Source: Brachybacterium aquaticum (lineage in GTDB: Bacteria; Actinomycetota; Actinomycetes; Actinomycetales; Dermabacteraceae). From it: a stretch of 64,000 nt of DNA. Made by a program: the position numbers and the translations under genes. The DNA is taken from positions 1,612,001-1,676,000 of the forward strand of contig NZ_JACHLZ010000001.1 of the NCBI RefSeq assembly GCF_014204755.1, read 5' to 3'. Positions 44,237 through 52,331 of the stretch are shown here, piece after piece (position 1 is the first letter of the stretch; each line of letters opens with the position of its first letter). The notes under the pieces were generated by a model. That model was not told the DNA's origin, did no database searches, and saw only the letters and a program-made list of their open reading frames with translations.

Positions 44237-46107
44237 CGGCTCTGCTCCTCGGTGTCGTCACCGGTGTTCCCGGCCCGGCTGTTCTCCGCCCGACCGTTCT
44301 GCGCCGCCTCGCGCTCGGCGGCCTCGCGGGCCTCACGGGCGCGGCGCACGGCGATCGGCTCGCGCGCGGGCTCGGCGGACTCGTCACCGCTGCGGCGCAG
44401 GCCGCGTCGGCCCCGCTCGTCGCCCGTGCGCACGCGGCCGCGGCCGGCGTAGGCGGGGACGTCGCGGTCCAGCCGCGCCGGGTCCAGGCCGCTCCAAGGG
44501 TGGCCCTTGCCGAAGAAGCGCGTGCGCACGAGGGCCTGCAGCATCGGATGGGTGAACAGGAACACGACCACGAGGTCGAGCACCGTGGTCAGGCCCAGCA
44601 CGAAGGCGAAGCCGCGCACGCCGCCGGTGGAGAGCACGTACAGCACGATCGCGGCGATCAGGTTCACCGAGTCGGAGGCGAGGATGGTGCGCTTGGCGCG
44701 GTCCCAGCCGTGGTCGACAGCCGCGGCGATGCCCCGGCCCTCGCGGATCTCGTCGCGCACGCGCTCGAAGTAGACGATGAACGAGTCCGCGGTGAAGGCG
44801 ATCGCGACGATCAGGCCCACCACGCCCGCGAGCGAGAGGCGGTAGCCGATCTCGGGAATGTTCGAGAGCACGGTGAGGGTGCCATAGGTCAGCAGACCCA
44901 TGATCAGCAGGCTCGAAGTGGTCACGATCGACAGCGCCCGGTACTGGGCGAAGGCGTACAGCACCACGAGCGCCAGGCCGATCAGGCCCGCGATCAGACC
45001 CATCTCGAGCTGGTCGGCGCCGAGGGTGGCGGAGATCTGCTGCTCGGAGGCGACCTCGAACTGCAGCGGCAGCGCACCGAAGCGGAGCTGGTCGGCGAGC
45101 TGGGTCGCCTGCTCCTGGCTGAAGTTGCCCGAGATCGAGGCCTCGCCGCCCGGCGAGGGCTCCTGCACCTGGGGTGCGGAGATGACCACGCCGTCCAGCA
45201 CGATCGCGAAGGCGTCGGAGGCGCCCTCGCCGTTGTAGAGCGCCGAGGTCATGTCCGAGAAGGACTGCGAGGCGACGTCGGTGAAGCGCATGTTCACCAC
45301 GTAGTAGCCGGTGGGCTGACCGGTGGGGGTGACGTCCGAGGCGACGGAGGCGTCCGCGATCCCGGCGCCGGCGACGACCTCGGGGCCGAGGAGGTACTTC
45401 GCGCTGCCGTCCGGCGCGCAGGCGACGATCGCCTCGTCCGGCGCAGCGGCGGAGGCTCGCTCATGCTGGGCGCCCGGGTCGACGCAGTCGGCGTTCATCA
45501 GCTCGGTCTGGACGTCAGGGGTCAGCCAGTCCAGCGACCAGGCCGGGTAGGCCAGCTCGCCCTCAGCCGGCGCGGGCGCCGGGGCGAGGGAGGAGTCCTC
45601 GCTGATCAGGCCGTCGAAGAGCTGCTGGGAGGGGTCGGCGGGGGCCGACGAGGACTCCCCGGTGGTGTCGCCTCCGCCGTCGGAGGCGTCCCCGCCGCCG
45701 TCGGACGGCAGGGGCTCGCCGGTCCCCTCCGGGGCGACGACGCCGAGCACCGGGCGGAAGGACATCGCGGCGGTCTGGCGGATCGCGGCGGCCGTCTGCT
45801 GGTCCAGCTGTCCGGGCACGTCGATGACGATGTTCGTGCCGCCCTGCACGGTGATCTCGGTCTCCGCCACGCCCATCGCGTTGATGCGCTGGCTCATGAT
45901 CTGGCGCGCCTGCTCCATGGCGGAGGCGTCGATCGCCGAGCCGTCACGGGACTGCGCCTGGAGGATGACCTGGGTGCCGCCCTCGAGGTCGAGGGCGAGC
46001 TTGGGGGCGGGCTGCCATCCGCCCCACTGGGTCCCGGCACCGATCCCGCCGCCCAGCAGCAGGATCAGCACGGCGAGGGCCGCGAGGGCGATGCGACGTG
46101 CGGGCAT
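44233..46107 (-). CDS. secD: Protein translocase subunit SecD
   Basis: Partner of SecF, 624 residues. One N-terminal helix (about 5-26), the P1 domain with LALDLEGGTQVILQA, an Asp/Ser/Gly-rich insert around 130-165, then five helices from about 375 with AIAFTADSFIVYFERVRDE. The C-terminal 90 residues are a basic cytoplasmic tail (RREAREAAEREAAQNGRAEN-like). It overlaps secF by four bases; yajC is 86 bp upstream. Confidence 0.95.
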   Translation of the reverse strand: MPARRIALAALAVLILLLGGGIGAGTQWGGWQPAPKLALDLEGGTQVILQAQSRDGSAIDASAMEQARQIMSQRINAMGVAETEITVQGGTNIVIDVPGQLDQQTAAAIRQTAAMSFRPVLGVVAPEGTGEPLPSDGGGDASDGGGDTTGESSSAPADPSQQLFDGLISEDSSLAPAPAPAEGELAYPAWSLDWLTPDVQTELMNADCVDPGAQHERASAAAPDEAIVACAPDGSAKYLLGPEVVAGAGIADASVASDVTPTGQPTGYYVVNMRFTDVASQSFSDMTSALYNGEGASDAFAIVLDGVVISAPQVQEPSPGGEASISGNFSQEQATQLADQLRFGALPLQFEVASEQQISATLGADQLEMGLIAGLIGLALVVLYAFAQYRALSIVTTSSLLIMGLLTYGTLTVLSNIPEIGYRLSLAGVVGLIVAIAFTADSFIVYFERVRDEIREGRGIAAAVDHGWDRAKRTILASDSVNLIAAIVLYVLSTGGVRGFAFVLGLTTVLDLVVVFLFTHPMLQALVRTRFFGKGHPWSGLDPARLDRDVPAYAGRGRVRTGDERGRRGLRRSGDESAEPAREPIAVRRAREAREAAEREAAQNGRAENSRAGNTGDDTEEQSR

Positions 46108-46193
46108 GGTGGGGTGTTCCTCAGGACGGCGGATTCGGGGAGAGGGCGCGGGTCACCGAGGGCCCGCGTCGCGGAGGGTCAGAGCACGCGAGC

Positions 46194-46676
46194 TCAGCGC
46201 TCGCGGGGCTGCTCGTCGCCGCGGGGGTCGTCATCGGCGACGGTGACACCGGGGACGGTGCCGCGGTTCTGCTCGAAGCGGTCCTGCTCGGCGCGGTCCT
46301 GCGCGAAGCGGTCCTGCTCGCCGTCGACGGTGCGGGAGTCGAAGGAGTCGTCGGCGAGCTCGCCGTCCTGCGGGGCATCCTCGAGCTCGGAGAGCTCGCC
46401 GTCCACGACCGGCCCGGTGGTGGGCTCGACGGCCATGGCGATGGCCTGGCGGGCCCACTTGGTCTGGCTGCCGTCCTCCGACTCGAGCACGACGATGTCC
46501 TCGTACTCCTCGACGATCAGACCGTAGAACCCGGAGTGGGTGCGCACCTCGTCGCCGACGCCGAGCTGCTTGACCAGCTCCATCTGCTTCTGCTGCATCT
46601 TGCGCTGGCGGTTCGACAGCAGCAGCAGGGGCAGCATCATGACGGCGAAGATGAGCAGGATGGGAAGGAGTTCCAC
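46194..46676 (-). CDS. yajC: Preprotein translocase accessory subunit YajC
   Basis: A 160-residue protein with one N-terminal membrane helix (LLPILLIFAVMMLPLLLLSN) and the YajC domain (LGVGDEVRTHSGFYGLIVEE). From about 105 onward it has an acidic tail with DRFxQ-type pentapeptide repeats encoded by a 15-bp DNA repeat. The GTG at 46676 has AGAGAGGAAA upstream. Position before secD is standard. Confidence 0.92.
   Translation of the reverse strand: MELLPILLIFAVMMLPLLLLSNRQRKMQQKQMELVKQLGVGDEVRTHSGFYGLIVEEYEDIVVLESEDGSQTKWARQAIAMAVEPTTGPVVDGELSELEDAPQDGELADDSFDSRTVDGEQDRFAQDRAEQDRFEQNRGTVPGVTVADDDPRGDEQPRER
46264..46323 (-). repeat. 15-bp coding repeat in the YajC tail
   Basis: Four units (46264-46278, 46279-46293, 46294-46308, 46309-46323), each with CGGTCCTG or CGGTTCTG, encode the QDR-type pentapeptides. 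Confidence 0.85.
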
Positions 46677-46855
46677 GGATTTCCTCTCTGCGGGCAGCAC
46701 CGTCGCGCGTGCTCGCGCACCCGGCCGGCCTGCCGCGGACACGACTGACCGCACCACTGTACCCGCCGTGCCCTGACCGGCCTCCCAGGGGAGACATGTG
46801 CCGCAGGCCCATCGGCGCGCTTGCTGGGGACCGTTCCCGGCTCAGCCCCCGGGGA

Positions 46856-46906
46856 GACTCAGAACCGCCCGAGACTCAGCACCGCCCGAGGCTCAGAACC
46901 GCCCGA
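46856..46906 (-). repeat. 17-bp tandem repeat spanning the ruvB stop codon
   Basis: Three 17-bp units GACTCAGAACCGCCCGA-type (46856-46872, 46873-46889, 46890-46906) with two substitutions. The unit nearest the gene encodes the last residues LGRF and the stop of ruvB. Confidence 0.9.
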
Positions 46907-48008
46907 GCATGGGCGCGGCGCCCTCGGGGCCGGCCGGCGGCTCCAGGCCCAGGTGCTCCCAGGCCGCGGGGGCGGCGGCGCGGCCGCGCGGGGTGCGCAG
47001 GAGGAAGCCCTCGCGCACCAGGTACGGCTCGACCATGGTCTCGACCGTCTCGGTCTCCTCGCCGACGGCGACGGCGAGGGTCGACAGCCCCACCGGTCCC
47101 CCGGCGAAGCGGCCGCACAGCGCGGCGAGCACCGCGCGGTCCAGCCGGTCCAGTCCTCTCTGGTCCACCTCGTACACGCGCAGGGCCTCCTGCGCGGCGG
47201 GGAGGTCCAGGGTGCCGCTGCCGCGCACCTGCGCCCAGTCGCGCACGCGGCGCAGGAGACGGTTGGCGATGCGGGGCGTGCCCCGGGAGCGGGAGGCGAT
47301 CTCCACCGCGGCCCGCTCCTCGAGGTCGACCTCGAGACGCACGGCGGAGCGGCGCACCACCTCCTCCAGCTCGTGCGGAGCATAGAAGTCGAGGTGGCCG
47401 ATGAAGCCGAAGCGGTCGCGCAGCGGAGCGGGCAGCAGGCCCGCCCGGGTGGTCGCGCCGACCACGGTAAACGGGGGCAGGTCCAGCGGGATGGACGTCG
47501 CGCCCACGCCCTTGCCCACCACCACGTCGACCCGGAAGTCCTCCATGGCGATGTAGAGCATCTCCTCGGCGGGGCGGGCGAGGCGGTGGATCTCGTCGAT
47601 GAACAGCACCTCCCCCTCGTCGAGCGAGGAGAGGATCGCGGCGAGGTCGCCGGCGTGCTGGATCGCGGGGCCGGAGGTGATGCGCAGCGGCGCGGACAGC
47701 TCCGCGGCGATGATCATGGCGAGCGTCGTCTTGCCGAGCCCGGGCGGACCGGACAGCAGCATGTGCTCCGGGGCGCGACCGCGGGCGGCGGCGGCGTCCA
47801 GCACCAGCGAGAGCTGGTCGCGGACCACCTGCTGGCCCACGAACTCGGACAGCCGCTTCGGGCGCAGTGCCGCCTCGGCGGTGCGCTCGGGCGGCAGGGA
47901 CTCGGGGCTGGTGAGCGACTCGGGACGCCCGTCCCCGTCGACCCCCTGCCCGTCGACCCCCTGCCCGTCGAACCCCTGCTCGTCGAACTCCTCGTCGTGC
48001 AGACTCAT
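46893..48008 (-). CDS. ruvB: Holliday junction branch migration helicase RuvB
   Basis: The AAA+ motor of the RuvAB complex, 371 residues. Walker A GPPGLGKT at 87-94, Walker B LFIDE at 135-139, sensor 1 GATTR at 184-188 and an arginine-finger region RDRFG near 197, then the winged helix domain. The N-terminus carries an unusual 25-residue head with GVDGQ repeats from a 15-bp DNA repeat. The ATG overlaps the ruvA stop by four bases. Confidence 0.96.
   Translation of the reverse strand: MSLHDEEFDEQGFDGQGVDGQGVDGDGRPESLTSPESLPPERTAEAALRPKRLSEFVGQQVVRDQLSLVLDAAAARGRAPEHMLLSGPPGLGKTTLAMIIAAELSAPLRITSGPAIQHAGDLAAILSSLDEGEVLFIDEIHRLARPAEEMLYIAMEDFRVDVVVGKGVGATSIPLDLPPFTVVGATTRAGLLPAPLRDRFGFIGHLDFYAPHELEEVVRRSAVRLEVDLEERAAVEIASRSRGTPRIANRLLRRVRDWAQVRGSGTLDLPAAQEALRVYEVDQRGLDRLDRAVLAALCGRFAGGPVGLSTLAVAVGEETETVETMVEPYLVREGFLLRTPRGRAAAPAAWEHLGLEPPAGPEGAAPMLGRF
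47936..47995 (-). repeat. 15-bp coding repeat at the RuvB N-terminus
   Basis: Units at 47936-47950, 47951-47965, 47966-47980 and a diverged 47981-47995 encode GVDGQ-type pentapeptides. Confidence 0.88.
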
Positions 48009-48616
48009 CGGTGGCCCCCGAGGCTGCGCAGCGCGGCGCGCAGGAGGGCGGCGGCGTCGAGGTCCTCTCCCCCGTCGGCCCGCGCCTTCTCGACCGCGCC
48101 GAGCGCGGCCTTCTCGGCCCAGCCGAGGCCCACGAGGGCCTCGACGACATCCGCGTCCGGACCGCCGACGCTCGCGGCCGGGCCCGCGCTCGAGGGCGCG
48201 GCCGACGTGGCATGCGGGGCGGGCAGCTTCCCGCCGAGCTCCAGGAGCATGCGGCCGGCCACCTTGGGGCCGATGCCGGGGGTGCGGGTGATGGCCTTGA
48301 CGTCCTGCTCGGCGACGGCGCGGCGCAGCTCCTCCGGATCGAGCACCGCGAGCACGGCCAGGGCCGTGCGCGGCCCGATGCCGGAGACGGACTGGACGAT
48401 GCGGAAGGTCTCGGCCTCCTCGGGCAGCGGGAAGCCGTACAGGGTCAGGGAGTCCTCGCGGACCACGAGCTCGGTGTGGAGCGTGAGCTCCGCGCCGTGG
48501 CGGGTGGCGGCCAGGGCCTGCGGCGTGGTGCGCACGAGGTAGCCGATGCCGGCCACCTCGAGCACGAGGGCGTCGAGGTCGAGGCGGACGACCCGCCCGG
48601 TCAGGGATGCGATCAC
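48005..48616 (-). CDS. ruvA: Holliday junction DNA-binding protein RuvA
   Basis: The junction-binding subunit of RuvAB, 203 residues: OB fold (1-63, [12 protein letters not shown]), two helix-hairpin-helix motifs ([10 protein letters not shown] and [10 protein letters not shown]) and the C-terminal domain that contacts RuvB ([10 protein letters not shown]). The GTG start lies six bases after a TAGGCT hexamer that adjoins a LexA-type SOS box, so ruvAB should be DNA-damage inducible. Confidence 0.95.
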   Translation of the reverse strand: MIASLTGRVVRLDLDALVLEVAGIGYLVRTTPQALAATRHGAELTLHTELVVREDSLTLYGFPLPEEAETFRIVQSVSGIGPRTALAVLAVLDPEELRRAVAEQDVKAITRTPGIGPKVAGRMLLELGGKLPAPHATSAAPSSAGPAASVGGPDADVVEALVGLGWAEKAALGAVEKARADGGEDLDAAALLRAALRSLGGHR

Positions 48617-48642
48617 GGCACCAGCCTAGAACACCTGTTCGA
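48617..48642 (-). promoter_or_regulatory. SOS (LexA) box and leaderless promoter of ruvAB
   Basis: GAACACCTGTTC (48629-48640; TCGAACAGGTGTTC on the minus strand from 48642) fits the Gram-positive/mycobacterial LexA box with no mismatch in the arms. It adjoins a -10 hexamer TAGGCT (48628-48623), which ends six bases before the ruvA GTG. Confidence 0.8.
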
Positions 48643-49236
48643 TCACTGGCGGGAGGTGGAGCGCTCCCGGGCGCGTCGTGCCTCGCGCTCGGCCCGGGCC
48701 CACACGGCCTGGGCGCTGGTGCGGGCACCGCCGGTGGCGTCCAGCGCCACCGGTCCCCCGCCGCGCCACAGCTGGGTGAGGGCGATCGCGACGGCGTCGG
48801 AGGCGTCGGCGGGCTGGGGGGCCGCATCCAGTCCCAGCAGCTTCACGAGCATGGTCTGGATCTGCTTCTTGTCCGCCCGTCCGTTGCCGGTGACGGCGGC
48901 CTTCACCTCGGAGGGGGTGTGCAGGGCGACGGGGATCCCCCGCTCCGCCGCCTCGAGCAGCGCGATCCCGGAGACCTGCGCGGTGCCCATGACGGTGGAG
49001 ATGTTGGCCTGGCTGAACACGCGCTCGACGGCGACGGCGTCCGGTCCGTAGCCCTCCAGCGCCTCGCGCAGTCCGCGGGCGATGGTCAGCAGGCGCTGGT
49101 CCAGCGGATCCTCGGAGGCGGAGCGGATCACGTCGGCGTGGACCAGGCGGGCGCGGCGGCCGCCGAGGGCGTCGACGACCCCGATCCCGCAGCGGGTCAG
49201 GCCCGGGTCGACCCCTAGCACGCGCAGCGTCGCCAT
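48643..49236 (-). CDS. ruvC: Holliday junction resolvase RuvC
   Basis: The endonuclease that cuts Holliday junctions, 197 residues. Catalytic acidic residues are in [11 protein letters not shown] (Asp10), VERVFSQAN (Glu) and [12 protein letters not shown] (two Asp). A basic tail follows residue 165. GAGGAGC lies five bases before the ATG. It is separated from ruvA by the SOS box, so the ruvC transcript may only partly overlap ruvAB regulation. Confidence 0.95.
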   Translation of the reverse strand: MATLRVLGVDPGLTRCGIGVVDALGGRRARLVHADVIRSASEDPLDQRLLTIARGLREALEGYGPDAVAVERVFSQANISTVMGTAQVSGIALLEAAERGIPVALHTPSEVKAAVTGNGRADKKQIQTMLVKLLGLDAAPQPADASDAVAIALTQLWRGGGPVALDATGGARTSAQAVWARAEREARRARERSTSRQ

Positions 49237-49397
49237 CGGTGCTCCTCTCCCCCGCCGCGCGGGCGGGATGCGTCGGCGGGCAGGGTCGCCGCGGCCGACG
49301 GTGCCGCGCGGCCCCAGGGCACCTTGCGGCGCGCCGGGGCCGGCGTGCACAGCACCCCGGCGTGCGGGGCGGTGCGGTGGTCAGAGGGCGCGGGGCG

Positions 49398-50156
49398 TCA
49401 CTCCGCGTCGGCGAGCTGCGCCTCGACGTCCGCGGGGATGTCGAGGTTGGAGTACACGGCCTGCACGTCGTCGCTGTCCTCGAGCGCGTCGATCAGGCGC
49501 AGCGCCTTCTGGGCGCCGTCGAGGTCGACGGGGGTGCGCATGGTCGGCACGAACTGCGCCTCGGCGCTCTCGTAGTCGATGCCCGCCTCCTGGAGGGCGG
49601 TGCGCACGGCGACCACGTCGGTCGCGGCGGAGAGGATCTCGAAGGTCTCCCCCTCGTCGGTGATCTCCTCGGCACCGGCGTCGAGGACCACCTCGAGCAG
49701 GTCGTCCTCGGTGTTGCCCTCCTTGGAGACCGTGACCACGCCGCGGCGCTCGAAGAGGTAGGACACCGAGCCGGAGTCGGCCATGTTGCCGCCGTTGCGG
49801 TTGAAGGCCAGGCGCACCTCGGAGACGGCGCGATTCTTGTTGTCGGTGAGGCACTCGACCAGGATCGCGACCCCGCCGGGGGCGTAGCCCTCGTACATCA
49901 GGGTCTCGTAGTCGACGCCGCCGCCGTCGAGGCCGCCGCCGCGCTTGACGGCGCGGTCGATGTTGTCATTGGGGACGGAGGTCTTCTTCGCCTTCTGGAT
50001 GGCGTCGTAGAGGGTGGGGTTGCCTGCCGGGTCGGGGCCGCCCATGCGCGCCGCCACCTCGATGTTCTTGATCAGCTTGGCGAACAGCTTGCCGCGCTTG
50101 GCATCGATGACGGCCTTCTTGTGCTTGGTGGTCGCCCACTTGGAGTGCCCGGACAT
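49398..50156 (-). CDS. yebC: YebC/PmpR-family protein (TACO1-like)
   Basis: A 252-residue YebC protein; recent work on the family ties it to relief of ribosome stalling, older work to transcription. [20 protein letters not shown] is the family N-terminus, RAVKRGGG and [14 protein letters not shown] follow, and the acidic third domain is complete. GGGAGGAGAG lies directly before the ATG and a TACAAT -10 about 47 bp upstream. Confidence 0.95.
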   Translation of the reverse strand: MSGHSKWATTKHKKAVIDAKRGKLFAKLIKNIEVAARMGGPDPAGNPTLYDAIQKAKKTSVPNDNIDRAVKRGGGLDGGGVDYETLMYEGYAPGGVAILVECLTDNKNRAVSEVRLAFNRNGGNMADSGSVSYLFERRGVVTVSKEGNTEDDLLEVVLDAGAEEITDEGETFEILSAATDVVAVRTALQEAGIDYESAEAQFVPTMRTPVDLDGAQKALRLIDALEDSDDVQAVYSNLDIPADVEAQLADAE

Positions 50157-50202
50157 CTCTCTCCTCCCGATCGTCCGCCATGGGGTGGCGGATCGCCGCA
50201 CC

Positions 50203-50208
50203 ATTGTA
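50203..50208 (-). promoter_or_regulatory. -10 element of yebC
   Basis: TACAAT on the minus strand (50208-50203), giving a leader of about 40 nt before the ATG at 50156. Confidence 0.55.
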
Positions 50209-50253
50209 GGGGCAGGGCGGAAGGTGCTCGTCGGGCCTCCGGCACGACCCGCG

Positions 50254-51564
50254 TCACATCCGGACGACGGGCTCCGTGAGCGCGCCGACGAGGCGGCGAT
50301 CGGCCGTGATTCGCTCGAGCAGCTCGCGCTCGCGGGCGCGGGTCCTCACCGTCGGCTTCGCGAAGAGCACGCTGTGGCGCTCCATGCCCAGCGAGATGGC
50401 CGAGCGGATCAGGTCGCGCATGCCCATCCGGGCAACGGCGCCGTGCGCGCCAGCCCATTTCTCGGCCTTCCGGCGGCGGCGCATGGACACGAGCATCTCC
50501 ACCTCGTCCGGGGAGAACCAGCCCGCGCGCCCGTACTCGGAGAGCTGGCGGCGCAAGATCCGCTTCTCCCGCAGCCTCAGGAAGAGCACGATCCCCACCA
50601 GCAGCAGGAAGATCGGTACCTGGACGGTGACGTAGTAGCGCAGGAACCCGGCCATGGGCGCCTCGGGGTCCACCGGCAGGAAGAAGGTGGAGCCGTTCCA
50701 CAGGGCGTGCAGGACCATGCCGAGGGACAGCCCGCCGAGGCCGAGCCCGAAGTAGAGCATCAGGGAGCGCCGCTCGGCGGCGATCCCGAGGCCGAGCCCG
50801 CACAGTGCCGTGAAGGACACGTGCGCGAAGGGGGAGAGGACGCCGCGCAGGAAGAAGGTCTGCCAGAACACGTCGACCTCACCGGCGGCCTGCGCCTGAT
50901 GGAAGGAGCTGCCGAAGTAGAGGATGTTCTCGGTGAAGGCGAAGCCCCCGGCGATGAGCGCCGCGTAGACCACCCCGTCGATGGGGCCGGCGATGAAGCG
51001 GCGCCCGCGCAGGAGCAGCAGGGCGAGGCCCAGGCTCTTCATCGACTCCTCGACGACCGGCGCCTGCACGACCGCACCGAGGAAGGTGTCCACCAGCGAG
51101 GTCTCGTCCTCCGGGGAGATCCACAGGTCGAAGAACCCGCCGAACCACAGCGTCAGCAGCACCGAGCCGATCGCGCCCCAGGCGAAGGCGTAGACCAGGG
51201 ACATCCGCGGCTGCGGGGTGTAGCGGTCGATCCACCACACGGCCGAGAACACGATCGCGACCGGCACGAGGGCGGCGGTGAAGGCGACCAGCGAGGTCCC
51301 GAAGCCGAGCGGCAGGATGACGAAGAAGTACAGCACCGCGGCGGAGATCGCGAGGCCGAGCAGGGACAGGGCCAGCAGCAGCCAGCGCACCCAGCGCCGA
51401 CGGGGCTTCGCGGGCGGCGGGGTCCCCGGGCCGAGGCGTCCGGGGGCGCGGGGGTCGACCCGCGCCACGTCGTACCCGTAGCTCCCTCGCGCAGGGTGCG
51501 GGACACGGGGGTCTCCCCCGGGCGGCGGCGACGCAGGGCGCGGCGGAGCTCCGATCGTGCTCAT
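50254..51564 (-). CDS. PrsW-family intramembrane protease
   Basis: A 436-residue polytopic membrane protein. A Pro-rich cytoplasmic head (1-55) is followed by about eight helices carrying the four PrsW boxes: [13 protein letters not shown] (two Glu), [24 protein letters not shown] and VLHALWNGS, whose Glu and His residues form the metal site. A basic soluble tail starts near 340. Members cleave anti-sigma factors in Bacillus; the target here is unknown. It sits where pgsA/pimA genes are found in many actinobacteria. Confidence 0.88.
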   Translation of the reverse strand: MSTIGAPPRPASPPPGGDPRVPHPARGSYGYDVARVDPRAPGRLGPGTPPPAKPRRRWVRWLLLALSLLGLAISAAVLYFFVILPLGFGTSLVAFTAALVPVAIVFSAVWWIDRYTPQPRMSLVYAFAWGAIGSVLLTLWFGGFFDLWISPEDETSLVDTFLGAVVQAPVVEESMKSLGLALLLLRGRRFIAGPIDGVVYAALIAGGFAFTENILYFGSSFHQAQAAGEVDVFWQTFFLRGVLSPFAHVSFTALCGLGLGIAAERRSLMLYFGLGLGGLSLGMVLHALWNGSTFFLPVDPEAPMAGFLRYYVTVQVPIFLLLVGIVLFLRLREKRILRRQLSEYGRAGWFSPDEVEMLVSMRRRRKAEKWAGAHGAVARMGMRDLIRSAISLGMERHSVLFAKPTVRTRARERELLERITADRRLVGALTEPVVRM

Positions 51565-51662
51565 CACAGCGACGCCCTGCCTCTCCCCCGGTCCGTGCGG
51601 CCCGCGCCGGGGCGGGCGGGCCGTGCCCGCCGCGCTCCCCTCGGCGCCTCGGCCATGCTAGC

Positions 51663-52331
51663 TCAGGGCCCCTCGGGGGCCGGCCACGCCTCGGCGTACA
51701 TCCGCCGGGTGTCCGCCAGCAGGAGCGGGACCGCCTTGGTGCGGCCGACGATGGGCAGGAAGTTCGCATCGCCCTGCCAGCGCGGCACCACGTGCTGGTG
51801 CAGGTGCGCGGCGATGCCGGCCCCGGCGACCGGGCCCTGGTTAATGCCCAGGTTGAAGCCCGCCGGATGCGAGACCTCGCGGATCACGCGCATCGCCGTG
51901 CGGGTGAGCTCGGCGACCTCCCGCACCTCGGCGTCGTCGAGGTCGGTGTAGTCGGCGACGTGGCGGTACGGGCACACCAGCAGGTGGCCGGCGTTGTACG
52001 GGTAGAGGTTCAGGACCACGTAGGCCACCTCGCCCCGGTGGACGATCAGGGCGTCCTCGTCGTCCTTGCCGGGTGCCGCGCAGAACGGGCACTGCTCGCC
52101 GTCGTCGGGGTCCTTCGGCTTGTTCTCCCCGCCGATGTAGGCCATGCGGTGCGGGGTCCACAGCCGCTGGGTGTCATCGGGGACGCCCACCAGGTCGCGG
52201 GCGTCCTCGATCCGGGAGGGCCCGTCGGCCGGGACCCCCCCGGCCGACGGGCCGCCGACCGCGGAGGTCGCGACGTCGGCGCGAGCCCAGTCGGCCGACG
52301 GCCCCGCCGGTCGTGCCTCAGGCGTGCTCAC
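51663..52331 (-). CDS. HIT-domain protein, probable Ap4A phosphorylase
   Basis: A 222-residue histidine-triad nucleotide hydrolase/transferase. Zinc-ligand CPFC near 80, [18 protein letters not shown] and the triad [10 protein letters not shown] near 180. Adjacency to thrS is the same as for Rv2613c, reported as an Ap4A phosphorylase; ThrS-type synthetases make Ap4A, so the pairing makes functional sense. The first 55 residues are a low-complexity head rich in the GTCGGCCGAC DNA word. The GTG overlaps the thrS stop by four bases. Confidence 0.88.
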   Translation of the reverse strand: MSTPEARPAGPSADWARADVATSAVGGPSAGGVPADGPSRIEDARDLVGVPDDTQRLWTPHRMAYIGGENKPKDPDDGEQCPFCAAPGKDDEDALIVHRGEVAYVVLNLYPYNAGHLLVCPYRHVADYTDLDDAEVREVAELTRTAMRVIREVSHPAGFNLGINQGPVAGAGIAAHLHQHVVPRWQGDANFLPIVGRTKAVPLLLADTRRMYAEAWPAPEGP

